A stretch of DNA of 64,000 nucleotides. Source: Pirellulales bacterium (lineage in GTDB: Bacteria; Planctomycetota; Planctomycetia; Pirellulales; Thermoguttaceae). Within the stretch, counting starts at the first letter, position 1. The number at the start of each line of letters is the position of its first letter. Under the pieces are notes generated by a model. That model had not been told where the DNA came from and did not search any database. It worked only from the letters and a program-made list of their open reading frames with translations. The position numbers and the translations under genes were made by a program. Where the stretch lies: NCBI GenBank assembly GCA_016935315.1, contig JAFGRD010000016.1, forward strand, positions 1 through 64,000, written 5' to 3'. Of the stretch, positions 17,918 through 27,432 are shown piece after piece.

Positions 17918-20291
17918 GAAGTAGCTCCTGGAAGATTCGCTCGTGTTCGCGCACCGCCTGTGAGTCCTCGAACAGAACGGCGCTGGCGCGCCCGATCCGC
18001 TGCTCGACCTCGGCCCGATAGGTGGCATCGGTGGCCAGTTGCACGGCCTTCTGGACGTAATCCTCGGGGTCCGTCGCCACGCAGTCGGCGATGCCCATCT
18101 TCCGATAGCAGCCCAGCGTATATCGCCCCCGATGGAACGCCGACGGCAAGGTGACGATCGGCCGGTTCAGCGAAAAGGCGTCGTAGGTGGTGTTCACGCC
18201 TCCGAAGTAGAGCGGATCGAGCAGCACGTCGGCCGCCGCGATCAGACTCAGGTAATCGGCATAAGACTGGCGGGGCAACAGCACGATCCGGTTGCCAACT
18301 TCGGGAATCGTCGCCGCCAGGCGGCGGCGGAGCTTCGCGGCAAGGTATCCGCCGCGGTCTGCCGTCAGCACGACCACGCCCCGGTCGTCTCGCTGAAGAA
18401 TGGCTGCCAGCGTCGGGTCGAAGTCGGGATGGAGCTTGCCCAGGTGTTGGGCACAGAGGTAGAGATGCCGGTCGTCGCCGAACCCGAGCTGCCCGCGGGT
18501 CTTCGGGGTCTCGGGCAGTGCCGCGCGGTACTGATACGTCAACAGGGTATCGGCCAGCACCAGCGCTTCGCTGTAGTGGTCGGCCGCGTCGGGTCCCTCG
18601 ACCGACGCGCTGGACAGATAGTAGTCCATTGCCGGGATGCCCGTGGTTACCTGGATTCCCCAGGAAGTACACTGCACCGGCGCCGGGCGACAGAAAGGCA
18701 GGAAGTAGTTGATCGCGTCGGTGCCCACCTCCCAGTAGTGCAACAGGTCGAATCGCGCCTCGCGTATCGTCTCGACGATCTGGTCAAACGGCTCGCAGAC
18801 GGGCAGGACCTCGATGGGGTCGTCGGCCAGCGCCTGGCGAATCCGCGTATACCCGCTGCGATGGCACACCACGGTCAACTCGAACAACCCGGCAGTAATG
18901 TGCTTCAGCACGCCGCGCATCGACCGCAGAAAAATGCCTTCGTGCCGCTGGGTCACCACGAAGCCGATCCGCGGCAAGCGGCCTTTGCGAGGCAACGGCG
19001 GGCGCATCGGCAGCGCTCCGCGGAACAGGCGTGCGTAGGCTTCCTTGACGGGGCGGACGTCGCCGGGAATGAACTGCAACGCCGCGGGCGGCTCGGCGCC
19101 GGACGTGGAGATCTCTGTGCAGACTTCCCCGAGATCGATGCGCAGTGGCCGCCCGCCGAAACGCTCGATCTCGGCCAGTAACCTAGCGAGATACGCGTCG
19201 ATCTGTTGCCGGCCGTCGAAGACGGTCGGGCAAAGGGCAACCGCGCGCAGTTCCCACAGCGGATGTGCCGGCTGCAGTTCCAGTGCCCGGCCGTAGGCCG
19301 CCGCGGCCTCGCCGAGCCGGTCCTGTTCTTTCAAGGCGTTGCCCAGGCCGTTGTGCGCTTCAGCGCAGTCGGGATGCAACTCGACTGCCTGGCGATAGGC
19401 GGCAACGGCCGCCTCCAGGTCGCCCTGGCTCTTCAACACACTGCCGAGGTTCATCCGGGCCTCGGCGTAGTCCGGCCGGAGGCTCAGCGCCCGGCGATAT
19501 TGGTCTATCGCCTCGTCGATTCGGCCCTGTCGGGCCAGGACATTGCCCAGATTCAAGTGCGCTCCCGCGTGGTTCGGCGCGATGCGAAGAACCTGCTGAT
19601 AGCTGTCCGCCGCTTCGTCGAGCCGGTCTTGGTCGGTCAAGGCGTTGCCGAGGCCCCAAAGGGCGTCGACGGACCGGGGCTCGATTTCTACTGCCCGTCG
19701 AAGACTCGCCACCGCCTGGTCGAGCTTTCCCTGCGCCCGCAGGGCGAGCCCCAGGTTCCGATGCGCCGCGGCGAAGTCGGCCCGAACGGCCACGGCCCGC
19801 TGGTAGCTTCGCACGGCCGCTTCGAGTTGGCCCGAGTCTTGCAGGGCGTTGCCCAGGTTGCCGTGGGCCTCGGCATAATCCGGCCTAATCGCCACCGCCT
19901 GGCGGTAATTTGCCACTGCCTGATCGTATCTCCCCTGACTGGCCAGGCTGTTGCCCAGATTGAAATAGGCCTCGGCGAATTGCGGATCGAGCTGCACCGC
20001 CCGCGTCGAGGCAGCCACCGCCTCGTCGGCCCGATTGGCGGCCAGGCACGCGGCACCGAGGTTGTTGTGAAACTGGGGCGCGTTCGGTCTCAGTTCCGCC
20101 GCGTGTCGAAAGCAGTCGATCGCCGTCTCGTGCCTGCCAAGACGATGGGTGAGCACGCCCAGCAAGTGCCAGGTCTCGACGTGCTGCGGATCGACCCGCA
20201 GGATCTCCTGGTACACGTCCGCGGCCTGCCGCCAGCGTCCGGCCCGGTGGTGCTCGACGGCGATCGCCAGTGCTTCGGGGATTGTAGCCAT
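17910..20291 (-). CDS. TPR-repeat O-GlcNAc-transferase-like (SPINDLY family) protein, copy 1
   Basis: The 793-residue protein starts at MATIPEALAIAV, with AGAAGG just upstream. Residues about 1-390 are some ten tandem 34-residue TPRs (for example AYFNLGNSLASQGRYDQAV). The C-terminal half is a GT41-type catalytic region: PVQCTSWGIQVTTGIPAMDY, then LDPLYFGGVNTTYDAFS and RGRYTLGCYRKMG. GT41 enzymes transfer GlcNAc or other sugars to Ser/Thr of proteins; bacterial substrates are mostly unknown. It is the first gene of an overlapping operon with the dehydrogenase and PfkB kinase. A 103-bp repeat element begins 30 bp upstream. It is a paralogue of the next gene upstream on the strand. Confidence 0.87.
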   Translation of the reverse strand: MATIPEALAIAVEHHRAGRWRQAADVYQEILRVDPQHVETWHLLGVLTHRLGRHETAIDCFRHAAELRPNAPQFHNNLGAACLAANRADEAVAASTRAVQLDPQFAEAYFNLGNSLASQGRYDQAVANYRQAVAIRPDYAEAHGNLGNALQDSGQLEAAVRSYQRAVAVRADFAAAHRNLGLALRAQGKLDQAVASLRRAVEIEPRSVDALWGLGNALTDQDRLDEAADSYQQVLRIAPNHAGAHLNLGNVLARQGRIDEAIDQYRRALSLRPDYAEARMNLGSVLKSQGDLEAAVAAYRQAVELHPDCAEAHNGLGNALKEQDRLGEAAAAYGRALELQPAHPLWELRAVALCPTVFDGRQQIDAYLARLLAEIERFGGRPLRIDLGEVCTEISTSGAEPPAALQFIPGDVRPVKEAYARLFRGALPMRPPLPRKGRLPRIGFVVTQRHEGIFLRSMRGVLKHITAGLFELTVVCHRSGYTRIRQALADDPIEVLPVCEPFDQIVETIREARFDLLHYWEVGTDAINYFLPFCRPAPVQCTSWGIQVTTGIPAMDYYLSSASVEGPDAADHYSEALVLADTLLTYQYRAALPETPKTRGQLGFGDDRHLYLCAQHLGKLHPDFDPTLAAILQRDDRGVVVLTADRGGYLAAKLRRRLAATIPEVGNRIVLLPRQSYADYLSLIAAADVLLDPLYFGGVNTTYDAFSLNRPIVTLPSAFHRGRYTLGCYRKMGIADCVATDPEDYVQKAVQLATDATYRAEVEQRIGRASAVLFEDSQAVREHERIFQELLHV

Positions 20292-20320
20292 GCCTTCTGA
20301 TCGAAAGATACCGCGAACCT

Positions 20321-20423
20321 TATTGACACTTGCACAATCCATGCGCGAGGGCGACCAACGGGAGCCCGATTCTGCCGGCCTCCCGTTGGTCGGCCTGGAT
20401 CATTCGCAATGCAGACATCAATA
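20321..20423 (+). repeat. 103-bp dispersed MITE-like element, copy A
   Basis: It begins TATTGACACTTGCAC and ends GCAGACATCAATA, which are imperfect inverted repeats of each other. The interior holds a perfect stem, GACCAACGGGAG (20353-20364) with CTCCCGTTGGTC (20380-20391). Three further full copies occur at 27283, 32220 and 48387. This one lies between the two paralogous TPR glycosyltransferases. No coding capacity is evident. Confidence 0.85.
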
Positions 20424-20514
20424 ACAACATCTTAAGCCGGCCCGCCGTGAAACAGCAAGGCCGCTGTGTGGCCTTCCTCGTTCGCGGAAGCTCAACTTGT
20501 CTGTCGACGGCTCC

Positions 20515-22998
20515 TCAGACGGTTCGCCGCTGTTCGGCGGCACGAAGGAAGAACTCCTCAAGCTGTCGCACGGCGGCGGCGTCTTCAAACAGCGTTTCGG
20601 CGGCCTCGCCGACCTTCGAGCGGACCGTTTCTCGATAGTCCGCATCGGTGCCGAGCTTCAGGGCGATCTTCACATAGTCGTCCCGGTCGGCTGCCACGCA
20701 GTCGGCGACGCCCATCTTCCGGTAACATGCGGCGGTGACCCGGCCCCGCATGAACTCAGACGGCAAGGTCACGATCGGCACGCCGCGGGAGAAGGCCTCG
20801 TAGGTCGTGTTGCCGCCGCCGAAATGCAGCGGATCGAGCAACACATCGGCCAGCCCCAGAAGGGCCACGAAGTCGGATCGGCTCTGACGCGAGACGAAAC
20901 GGACGCGGTCGAGCCCCTCGGGCATGGTCCGGCGCAGCCGCCGTTGCAGCGACCGCGTGACGTGTTCGCGACTGGCTTCCACCAAGACGATCTCGCCCTG
21001 CGGATCGCCCCGCAGGATCTCCGCCATCGGGCGATCGAAGTCGGGGTGGAACTTGTACAGATTGTGGGGACACAGGTAAAGGTGCCGATCGTCGGGCAGG
21101 CCGAAGTCCGCACGGGTTCTGGCCCCTTGCCCGGCCGCGGACCGGTAGTAGTAGGTCGGCAGGGTCGCCAGCCTGACCAGCTCTTCCGAATAGTGTTCCG
21201 CCGCCGCGTCGGTCTCCAGCAGCTCGCTGGAGAGGTAGTGGTCCATCTGCGGAATGCCCGAGGTGACGGGAATTCCCCAGGAAGTACACTGCACCGGGGC
21301 CGGGCGGAAGAAGGGCAGGAAGTAGTTGATCGCGTCGGTGCCGACTTCCCAGTAGTACAAGACGTCGATGCCGGCCCGGCCGATCGCCTCTACGATGTGG
21401 TCCAGCCGCTCGGAAATCGTCAACAGGCTCACCGCGTCGCTGCGGATTGCCGCGCGAAGCTCGGCGGCCCCGGCCCGCGAACAGACCACGACCGGCTCGA
21501 TCCGCTCGGGGTCGAAATGCTCCAGAGTTCCTTGCATGAACCGCAGGAAAATGCCCTCGTGGCCGTGGGTCACCAGAAAGCCGACGCGCGGGCGTTGCCC
21601 ACCCACCGATCTGTTTGCTTCGGGAAAGCGGCCGCGAAAGATCTCGGCATAGGCCTCCTTGATCGGGCGGTCGTTCTTGCCCTGGTATTGCAGGCCGAAC
21701 GGCGGCACGCCACCAAAAACGGAAAGCCTGGCCGGATCAATGTGCAGGTCTTTCTTGCGAAACCGGCCGAAGTCCTCGACGAGCCGTCGACGATACGCTT
21801 CGATTGCCTGGGTGTCGTCGAACACGGGCGGGCAGAAGAGCGTGGCGATGCGCAACTCCCAGAGCGATTCCTTCGGGCGGATCTCCAGGGCTCGGCCAAA
21901 CGACGCCTTGGCCTCCTCGAAACACCCCTGTTCGTACAGCGCACCGGCCAGATTGTTGTGGACTTCGGCCACGGCCGGATCGATCTCCAACGCCTTGCGG
22001 AAGTAGGCCACTGCCTCGTCGAGCTTCTCCTGCTCCCGGCAAATGGCCCCCAGGTTGCTCAACGCTTCGACAAAATCCGGCCGGATTTGCAGCGCCCGCT
22101 GGAAAGTGCCGGCCGCCTGGTCAAGCCGGCCCATGGCCTTCAGGGCGTGGCCCAGATTGTTGACGGCCTCAGCGTAGTCGGACTGGATTTGCACGGCGCG
22201 TTGGAAGCAGGTGACCGCTTCGTCGAGGGCTGCCTGGCTGAGCAGGGCCTGGCCGAGGTTGTTGTGGGCTTCGGCGTAGCCGGGACGGATTTGCAGTGCC
22301 TGCCCAAAGGCCGCCACCGCTTCGTCGGTCTTTCCCTGGTCTTGCAGCGCCATGGCCAGGTTGTTGTGGATCTCGGCGAAGTCGGGCCGGATCTCCAGCG
22401 CCCGGCGGTAGCTGGCCACCGCCTCGTCGAGCCTGCCCTGATCCTTCAGCGCGTTGGCCAGATTGTTGTGGGCCTCGACGTACTCGGGCCGGTATCTCAG
22501 CGCCCGGCGAAAGTGCTCCTCCGCCTCCTCGGGTTTGCCGATGTGCTGGAAGGCGCTGCCGAGGTTGTTCAGCGCCTCGACGTAGTCGGGCCGGACTCGC
22601 AGCGCCCGGCGATACGCCTCGGCCGCGTCCTTCAGTTTGCCCTGGGTCTGGTAGGCGAGCCCCAGGTTGTTGAGGCCCTCGACGTAGTCGGGCTTGATCT
22701 GCAACGCCCGCTGGCAGCTTTCGACTGCTTCGTCCAGTCTGTCCAGCGCCTGATACACGGTTGCCAAGGTGCTGTGGAAGGCCGGCCGGGTCGGCTCGGC
22801 CGCGATGGCATTGCGGATCAATTCGACCGCAACCTCGTTGTTGCCCACCTGGTGGGCCAGCGCCCCGAGCAGGTGCAGCGCGTCGGGCTGCCGGGGGTTC
22901 TCCTGGAGGATCTGCCGGTAAAGCTGCTCGGCCTGCTGCAACTGGCCGGCCTGATGGTGTCGCACGGCGGCCGCCAGGGCGTCGGAAATCGTTGACAT
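20515..22998 (-). CDS. TPR-repeat O-GlcNAc-transferase-like (SPINDLY family) protein, copy 2
   Basis: The 827-residue protein starts at MSTISDALAAAVRHHQAG; AAGAAAGG precedes it, and a start nine codons earlier is possible. Residues about 1-400 hold eleven or so TPRs with near-identical units such as YVEALNNLGSAFQ and YAEAHNNLGQALL. The catalytic half repeats the features of copy 1: PVQCTSWGIPVTSGIPQMDH, LDPLHFGGGNTTYEAFS, RGRVTAACYRKMG. It is the same family and has the same order as the 17910-20291 gene, so a tandem duplication is likely. A cytoplasmic protein glycosyltransferase is the best guess. No signal peptide is seen. Confidence 0.87.
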   Translation of the reverse strand: MSTISDALAAAVRHHQAGQLQQAEQLYRQILQENPRQPDALHLLGALAHQVGNNEVAVELIRNAIAAEPTRPAFHSTLATVYQALDRLDEAVESCQRALQIKPDYVEGLNNLGLAYQTQGKLKDAAEAYRRALRVRPDYVEALNNLGSAFQHIGKPEEAEEHFRRALRYRPEYVEAHNNLANALKDQGRLDEAVASYRRALEIRPDFAEIHNNLAMALQDQGKTDEAVAAFGQALQIRPGYAEAHNNLGQALLSQAALDEAVTCFQRAVQIQSDYAEAVNNLGHALKAMGRLDQAAGTFQRALQIRPDFVEALSNLGAICREQEKLDEAVAYFRKALEIDPAVAEVHNNLAGALYEQGCFEEAKASFGRALEIRPKESLWELRIATLFCPPVFDDTQAIEAYRRRLVEDFGRFRKKDLHIDPARLSVFGGVPPFGLQYQGKNDRPIKEAYAEIFRGRFPEANRSVGGQRPRVGFLVTHGHEGIFLRFMQGTLEHFDPERIEPVVVCSRAGAAELRAAIRSDAVSLLTISERLDHIVEAIGRAGIDVLYYWEVGTDAINYFLPFFRPAPVQCTSWGIPVTSGIPQMDHYLSSELLETDAAAEHYSEELVRLATLPTYYYRSAAGQGARTRADFGLPDDRHLYLCPHNLYKFHPDFDRPMAEILRGDPQGEIVLVEASREHVTRSLQRRLRRTMPEGLDRVRFVSRQSRSDFVALLGLADVLLDPLHFGGGNTTYEAFSRGVPIVTLPSEFMRGRVTAACYRKMGVADCVAADRDDYVKIALKLGTDADYRETVRSKVGEAAETLFEDAAAVRQLEEFFLRAAEQRRTV

Positions 22999-23296
22999 GG
23001 AGCCTTTCTTGTTTCGGGGAGTCAAGTCGCCAGCCTACCCGAATTCCCCGATCGACGCGAGGGCGCCCGAAGGCTGGTTGCCCGAGCCGCCGGCAGCCCG
23101 TATATTGGCCCTGTTTGAAGACCTCCGCTGCTGAGATTGCGCTTTCTGGAAAGGCGGCACTCAGGCCTTCACGAACGAGGAAGGGAGGACGCGCAGTGAG
23201 ACCCCAGGCCGGAAACACCGAGCAGCGATTCGCCTTGCCACCCGAGGTGTGCCGCCACAAGACCCCAGACACCCGACGTTGCCCTGTTTGACTGCC

Positions 23297-24430
23297 ATGC
23301 GAGTTCTCCACAACTTGTTGCTCGCGTTGATTCTCGTGACCGTTTCGCACTGGACGGCGTACGGGGCCGAAATCAACACGCTGTTGAAAACGCTGAAATC
23401 GGTCGGCCCGCAAGCCGCGGGAAATCGACAGGCCGCCCCCGCCTGGACGGAGCTGATCAAGGCCGATGCCGGGCAGTTACCGGCGATTCTGGCGGGCCTC
23501 GACGACGCCAACCCCTTGGCGGCCAACTGGATCCGCACCGCGGTGGACACGGTCGCCGAACGCCGGTTCCGCCGCGACGGGACGCTGCCGGCGGCCGAAT
23601 TGGAGCGGTTCGTGCTCGACACCAGCCACGCCCCCCGGGCAAGGCGCCTGGCCTACGAATGGCTCTGCCACGTGGATCGCTCGGCCCCCGAGCGGCTGCT
23701 GCCCGGGATGCTTGACGATCCGAGCCTCGAGATGCGCCGCGACGCCGTGGCCCGACGGATCGACGAGGCCGCCAGGCTGGTCCAAGCCCGGGAGACCGAC
23801 CAGGCAGTGCCGCTGTATCAAGAGGCACTGACCGCTGCCCGCGACGCCGACCAGGTTGCCCTGTTGGCCGATCGCCTGCGCGAGTTGGGTCGGGAAGTCA
23901 ACCTGCCACGGCACTTTGGGTTCGTGCTCCGCTGGAACGTGATCGGGCCGTTCGACAACACCGACGGCAGAGGATTCGCCGCGGTCTATCCGCCCGAACG
24001 AGGGATCGATCTGCAGGCCTCGTACGACGGAAAGCACGGGAAGGTCCAGTGGCTTGAGCACATCGCCAAGGACGAGTATGCAACGGTCGATTTCAATAGG
24101 GCTCTCCAGCACGAGAAGGCGGTCGTCGGCTACGCAACCAGCGAGTTCGTTTCCCGGCGGCGACAGGAGGTCGACCTGCGGGTAACGTCGCTCAACGCGG
24201 TGAAAGTGTGGCTCAACGGGCAGTTGGTGGCTCGCCACGAGGTCTATCACGCCGGCTCGCAGATGGACCAGTACACCAACCACGTGATCATGCAGCCGGG
24301 GCGCAACACGATCCTGGTGAAGGTTTGCCAGAACGCCATCACGCCGGAGTGGGCCGATCCGTGGGGATTCCAGCTCCGCGTTTGCGACACCAACGGGACG
24401 GCTGTGCTTTCGGCCGATCGCAATCCATGA
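23297..24430 (+). CDS. Secreted protein of unknown function with a galactose-binding-like C-terminal region
   Basis: The 377-residue protein begins with a clear signal peptide (MRVLHNLLLALILVTVSHW, cleavage near YGA-E). The N-terminal half is helical and HEAT-like (ARRLAYEWLCHVD). The C-terminal half starts at RWNVIGPFDNTDG and contains VKVWLNGQLVARHE, features of the beta-sandwich modules often attached to planctomycete glycan-binding proteins. No catalytic motif is visible. A start 16 codons upstream (GTG, 23249) is possible, but the chosen ATG puts the signal peptide at the N-terminus. It precedes the PQQ-propeller gene by 45 bp, so the two are likely cotranscribed. Confidence 0.75.
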   Translation: MRVLHNLLLALILVTVSHWTAYGAEINTLLKTLKSVGPQAAGNRQAAPAWTELIKADAGQLPAILAGLDDANPLAANWIRTAVDTVAERRFRRDGTLPAAELERFVLDTSHAPRARRLAYEWLCHVDRSAPERLLPGMLDDPSLEMRRDAVARRIDEAARLVQARETDQAVPLYQEALTAARDADQVALLADRLRELGREVNLPRHFGFVLRWNVIGPFDNTDGRGFAAVYPPERGIDLQASYDGKHGKVQWLEHIAKDEYATVDFNRALQHEKAVVGYATSEFVSRRRQEVDLRVTSLNAVKVWLNGQLVARHEVYHAGSQMDQYTNHVIMQPGRNTILVKVCQNAITPEWADPWGFQLRVCDTNGTAVLSADRNP

Positions 24431-24475
24431 ACGAGCCGAGCGGGCACTGATCCGAGCAGTATTCACGGGGAATCG

Positions 24476-25768
24476 ATGCGAACGCTTTTGACGCCTGTCC
24501 GAAAACGCCTCACGCCCGGCCCCTCTCCCCGCAAGCGAGGCCAGCGGAGATTGCACTCGCCCAGGCGCTCCGCCGGCCGGCTGGCGGTCGCCGCAGCGAT
24601 CGTCTTTGCCGCTGGGGCCGATTGGACGCACTTCCGGGGCAACGACACCAACAGTGTCTCACAGCAGAGGAACCTGCCGGTTGCCCTGGAACGGCACGAC
24701 TACGTCGCCTGGAAAACCCCTTTGCCCGGCCGCGGACCGTCCAGCCCGATCGTGGTCGCCGGCCGCGTGGTCGTGACGTGTTCGAGCGGGCCGCGGGAAG
24801 ACCGGCTGCACGTGCTCTGTATCGACGCCCAGTCTGGCAAGCTCCATTGGCAGCGGCAGCTTTGGGCGACCGGCCACACGGTCGCCCATCCCTTCGGGGC
24901 CGTCGGCGCGCCCACGCCCGCCAGCGACGGCCAACGTGTTTTCGCCTTCTTCTCCTCCAACGATCTGGCCTGCTTCGATCTTCAGGGGAACCTCAAGTGG
25001 TTTCGCGGGCTGGCCTACGACGATCCGAGCGTGCGGAACGATGTCGGCATGGCCTCCTCGCCTCTGGTGCTCGGCGCGACGTTGATCGTGCAGCTCGATA
25101 CGCCGGCCGATTCGTTCGTGGCCGGCCTCGACGTCGCGACGGGTGAAACGCGATGGCGGCTGCCGCGCGATAAAGGGGCGATCTGGGCGTCGCCGACCGT
25201 GCTGCGGGGCAAGGGCCCGGAGGAAGACCTCGTGCTGCTGCAAAGCCGCACCCGGCTGACCGCCCACGATCCGCAGACCGGCCGCCAGTTGTGGGACTAC
25301 GAAGCGTCGTGCCACACGATCGCGTCGGCGACCACTTGCGACGGCGTCGCCTATCTGCCCGCCAACGGGCTGCACGCTCTGCGCTACGATCCGCAGCGGC
25401 GTGCAACGGAACTGCTCTGGCACGAGCCGCGGCTCCGCTCGACCAACGCCAGTCCCGTCGTCCACGACGGCCGGGCCTACGTGATCAAGTCGCCCGCCAT
25501 CCTCGCCTGCGGCGACGCGACCGACGGCAGAATCCTCTGGCAGCTCCGCCTGGAAGGCCCGACCTGGGCGTCGCCCGTGCTTGCCGACGGCCATCTTTAC
25601 TTCGTCAGCCACAAGGGGCTGGTCCAGGTCGTGCGGCTCGGCGAGCGCGACGCCGAAGTAGTCGGCACGCTGCAAATCGATCCGGGCGTGCTGGCCACGC
25701 CCGCAGTGGCCGACGGAGCGGTCTACTTCCGCACCGACCAGAACCTCTGGAAGCTTGCCAAAGACTGA
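24476..25768 (+). CDS. Secreted PQQ-type beta-propeller protein (BamB-like repeats)
   Basis: The 430-residue protein has a positively charged N-terminus, a hydrophobic segment ([15 protein letters not shown]), then [13 protein letters not shown], the usual opening of planctomycete PQQ-like domain proteins. Repeated blades carry the W/F-x-G-x-x-xSSP pattern ([48 protein letters not shown]). These propellers act as scaffolds or quinoprotein relatives; no PQQ-ligating active site can be read. The first 25 residues ([11 protein letters not shown]) are arginine- and proline-rich and come from a repeat-like GC-rich stretch, so the true start could be later. The aroA gene follows closely. Confidence 0.83.
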   Translation: MRTLLTPVRKRLTPGPSPRKRGQRRLHSPRRSAGRLAVAAAIVFAAGADWTHFRGNDTNSVSQQRNLPVALERHDYVAWKTPLPGRGPSSPIVVAGRVVVTCSSGPREDRLHVLCIDAQSGKLHWQRQLWATGHTVAHPFGAVGAPTPASDGQRVFAFFSSNDLACFDLQGNLKWFRGLAYDDPSVRNDVGMASSPLVLGATLIVQLDTPADSFVAGLDVATGETRWRLPRDKGAIWASPTVLRGKGPEEDLVLLQSRTRLTAHDPQTGRQLWDYEASCHTIASATTCDGVAYLPANGLHALRYDPQRRATELLWHEPRLRSTNASPVVHDGRAYVIKSPAILACGDATDGRILWQLRLEGPTWASPVLADGHLYFVSHKGLVQVVRLGERDAEVVGTLQIDPGVLATPAVADGAVYFRTDQNLWKLAKD

Positions 25769-25805
25769 CACCAGCGGCCGACGAAAGCGTCGCCCAGTAG
25801 AAACC

Positions 25806-27083
25806 GTGACCGACACGATCGAAATCCGGCCGACCGGCCCCCTGCACGGCTCGATCCGCCCGCCGGGGTCGAAGAGCATCACCAACCGGGCGCTGGTGTG
25901 CGCGGCCCTGGCCGATGGATCGTCCACGCTGGCCGGCGCCCTGGACAGCGAAGACACCCGCGTGATGATCGAAGCCCTGCGGCAGCTCGGCCTGACGGTC
26001 GATCACGATCCGCAGACCGGCACGATTCGCATCACCGGCTGCGGAGGCCGCATCCCGGTCGGCGAAGCCGAGTTGTACGTGGCCAACAGCGGCACGACCG
26101 TCCGCTTTCTGACGGCCATGGCCACCACCGGCGACGGCGTCTTTCGGCTCGACGGCACGCCCCGGATGCGCCAGCGCCCCATCGGTGATCTGCTCGATGC
26201 GCTCGGGCAACTCGGGGCCGACGCCGCCAGCGAAGCAGGCAACGGATGCCCGCCGGTGGTCGTCCGCGCCGCCGGGTTGCCGGGCGGAGAAGCCACCGTG
26301 GCCGGCGACATTTCCAGCCAGTTTCTCAGCGGGCTGTTGATGGCCGCGCCGGCGGCTGTCGGCCCGGTCCAACTGAACGTCCGCGGCGAGTTGGTCTCCC
26401 AGCCCTACATCGAGATGACCCTGGCGGTGATGTCTGCCTTCGGCGTTACCGTCGAGGCCGAGCAACTCCGCCGCTTCCTCATCGCTCCCGGCCCACGGTA
26501 TCGCGCGTGTCGCTACGAAATCGAGCCCGACGCCTCGGCGGCCAGTTACTTCTTCGCCGCCGCGGCCGTCACCGGCGGTGAGGTGACCGTCGAGGGCCTT
26601 TCCCGACACAGCCTCCAGGGTGACGTGGCCTTCTGCGAATGTCTTCGGCAGATGGGCTGCGAGGTGCGGTACGCGGCCGATGCGATCACCGTGGCGGGCA
26701 GACCGCTACGGGGAATCCGCGTCAACATGAACGCCATCAGCGACACGGTGCAAACGTTGGCCGCCGTGGCCCTGTTTGCCGAGGGGCCCACCGAGGTGTT
26801 CGACGTGGCCAACATCCGCTTCAAGGAGACCGATCGTCTGCGGGCGCTGTGCACCGAGCTGCGGAAGTTCGGGGCCGATGTTCAGGAGCATCAGGACGGT
26901 TTGAGGATCGTCCCCGGCCCGTGCCATGGGGCCGAGATCGACACCTACGACGACCATCGCATGGCCATGAGCATGGCCCTGGTCGGGCTGGGTACCCCCG
27001 GCGTGGTCATCCGCGATCCCGGCTGCACGGCCAAGACCTACCCGGGCTTCTTCGACGACCTGGCGCGGCTGGGAAAGGCCTAA
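25806..27083 (+). CDS. aroA: 3-phosphoshikimate 1-carboxyvinyltransferase (EPSP synthase)
   Basis: This is the sixth step of the shikimate pathway, joining shikimate 3-phosphate and phosphoenolpyruvate to form EPSP. The 425-residue length is typical. Visible signatures are [12 protein letters not shown] (substrate-binding Lys and Ser), [23 protein letters not shown] and [11 protein letters not shown]. The start was set at GTG so that the protein opens with [15 protein letters not shown], as in homologues; a TTG 51 bases upstream would overlap the propeller gene by 14 bases. Cytoplasmic. The neighbours are unrelated to aromatic biosynthesis. Confidence 0.95.
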   Translation: MTDTIEIRPTGPLHGSIRPPGSKSITNRALVCAALADGSSTLAGALDSEDTRVMIEALRQLGLTVDHDPQTGTIRITGCGGRIPVGEAELYVANSGTTVRFLTAMATTGDGVFRLDGTPRMRQRPIGDLLDALGQLGADAASEAGNGCPPVVVRAAGLPGGEATVAGDISSQFLSGLLMAAPAAVGPVQLNVRGELVSQPYIEMTLAVMSAFGVTVEAEQLRRFLIAPGPRYRACRYEIEPDASAASYFFAAAAVTGGEVTVEGLSRHSLQGDVAFCECLRQMGCEVRYAADAITVAGRPLRGIRVNMNAISDTVQTLAAVALFAEGPTEVFDVANIRFKETDRLRALCTELRKFGADVQEHQDGLRIVPGPCHGAEIDTYDDHRMAMSMALVGLGTPGVVIRDPGCTAKTYPGFFDDLARLGKA

Positions 27084-27157
27084 CAGGCTGGCGTCAGGCC
27101 GGAGCCGAGGGCTCATAAAAGCCCCCCATGCGTGTGCCAGTCTTCTTCGCACGGAGC

Positions 27158-27186
27158 TTTCACTGACGGTCGGTTCCCGCTATAAT
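27158..27186 (+). promoter_or_regulatory. Candidate promoter upstream of the DUF1559 gene
   Basis: TTTCAC (27158-27163), 17 bp and a perfect TATAAT (27181-27186). If used, transcription would start near 27193 and give a leader of about 240 nt that includes the 103-bp element. The 349-bp gap 27084-27432 contains this promoter and the element, and nothing else I can support. Confidence 0.45.
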
Positions 27187-27282
27187 GAGGGTGTGGCTGT
27201 CCGTGCCCCCGCGGTGCGTCGTGCATCGCGACGACGCTTATCGTTTCTGTCCGGCCGATGCCACTCCGGGCAGAATCCGATC

Positions 27283-27385
27283 TATTGACGTTTGCACAGT
27301 CAATGCGTGAGGGCGACCAACGGGAGCCCGATTTTTCCGGCCTCCCGTTGGTCGGCCTTGATCATTCGCAATGCAAACATCGATA
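27283..27385 (+). repeat. 103-bp dispersed MITE-like element, copy B
   Basis: It begins TATTGACGTTTGCAC and ends GCAAACATCGATA; the two ends are inverted repeats with few mismatches. The central stem GACCAACGGGAG/CTCCCGTTGGTC is intact. It has the same length as the other three copies and lies in the probable leader of the DUF1559 gene. Confidence 0.85.
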
Positions 27386-27432
27386 ATCCAATCATCGGTC
27401 CGTCTTACCCAGGCGAAACAGGAGCAGAAGTC

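Noticed and set aside
27292-27432. N-terminal extension of the DUF1559 protein and similar short frames (MHSQC...SRWSA) in other places
   Set aside because: They come from the conserved 103-bp element. The frame is kept because the DNA is conserved, and the pilin-like start with a ribosome site lies downstream.
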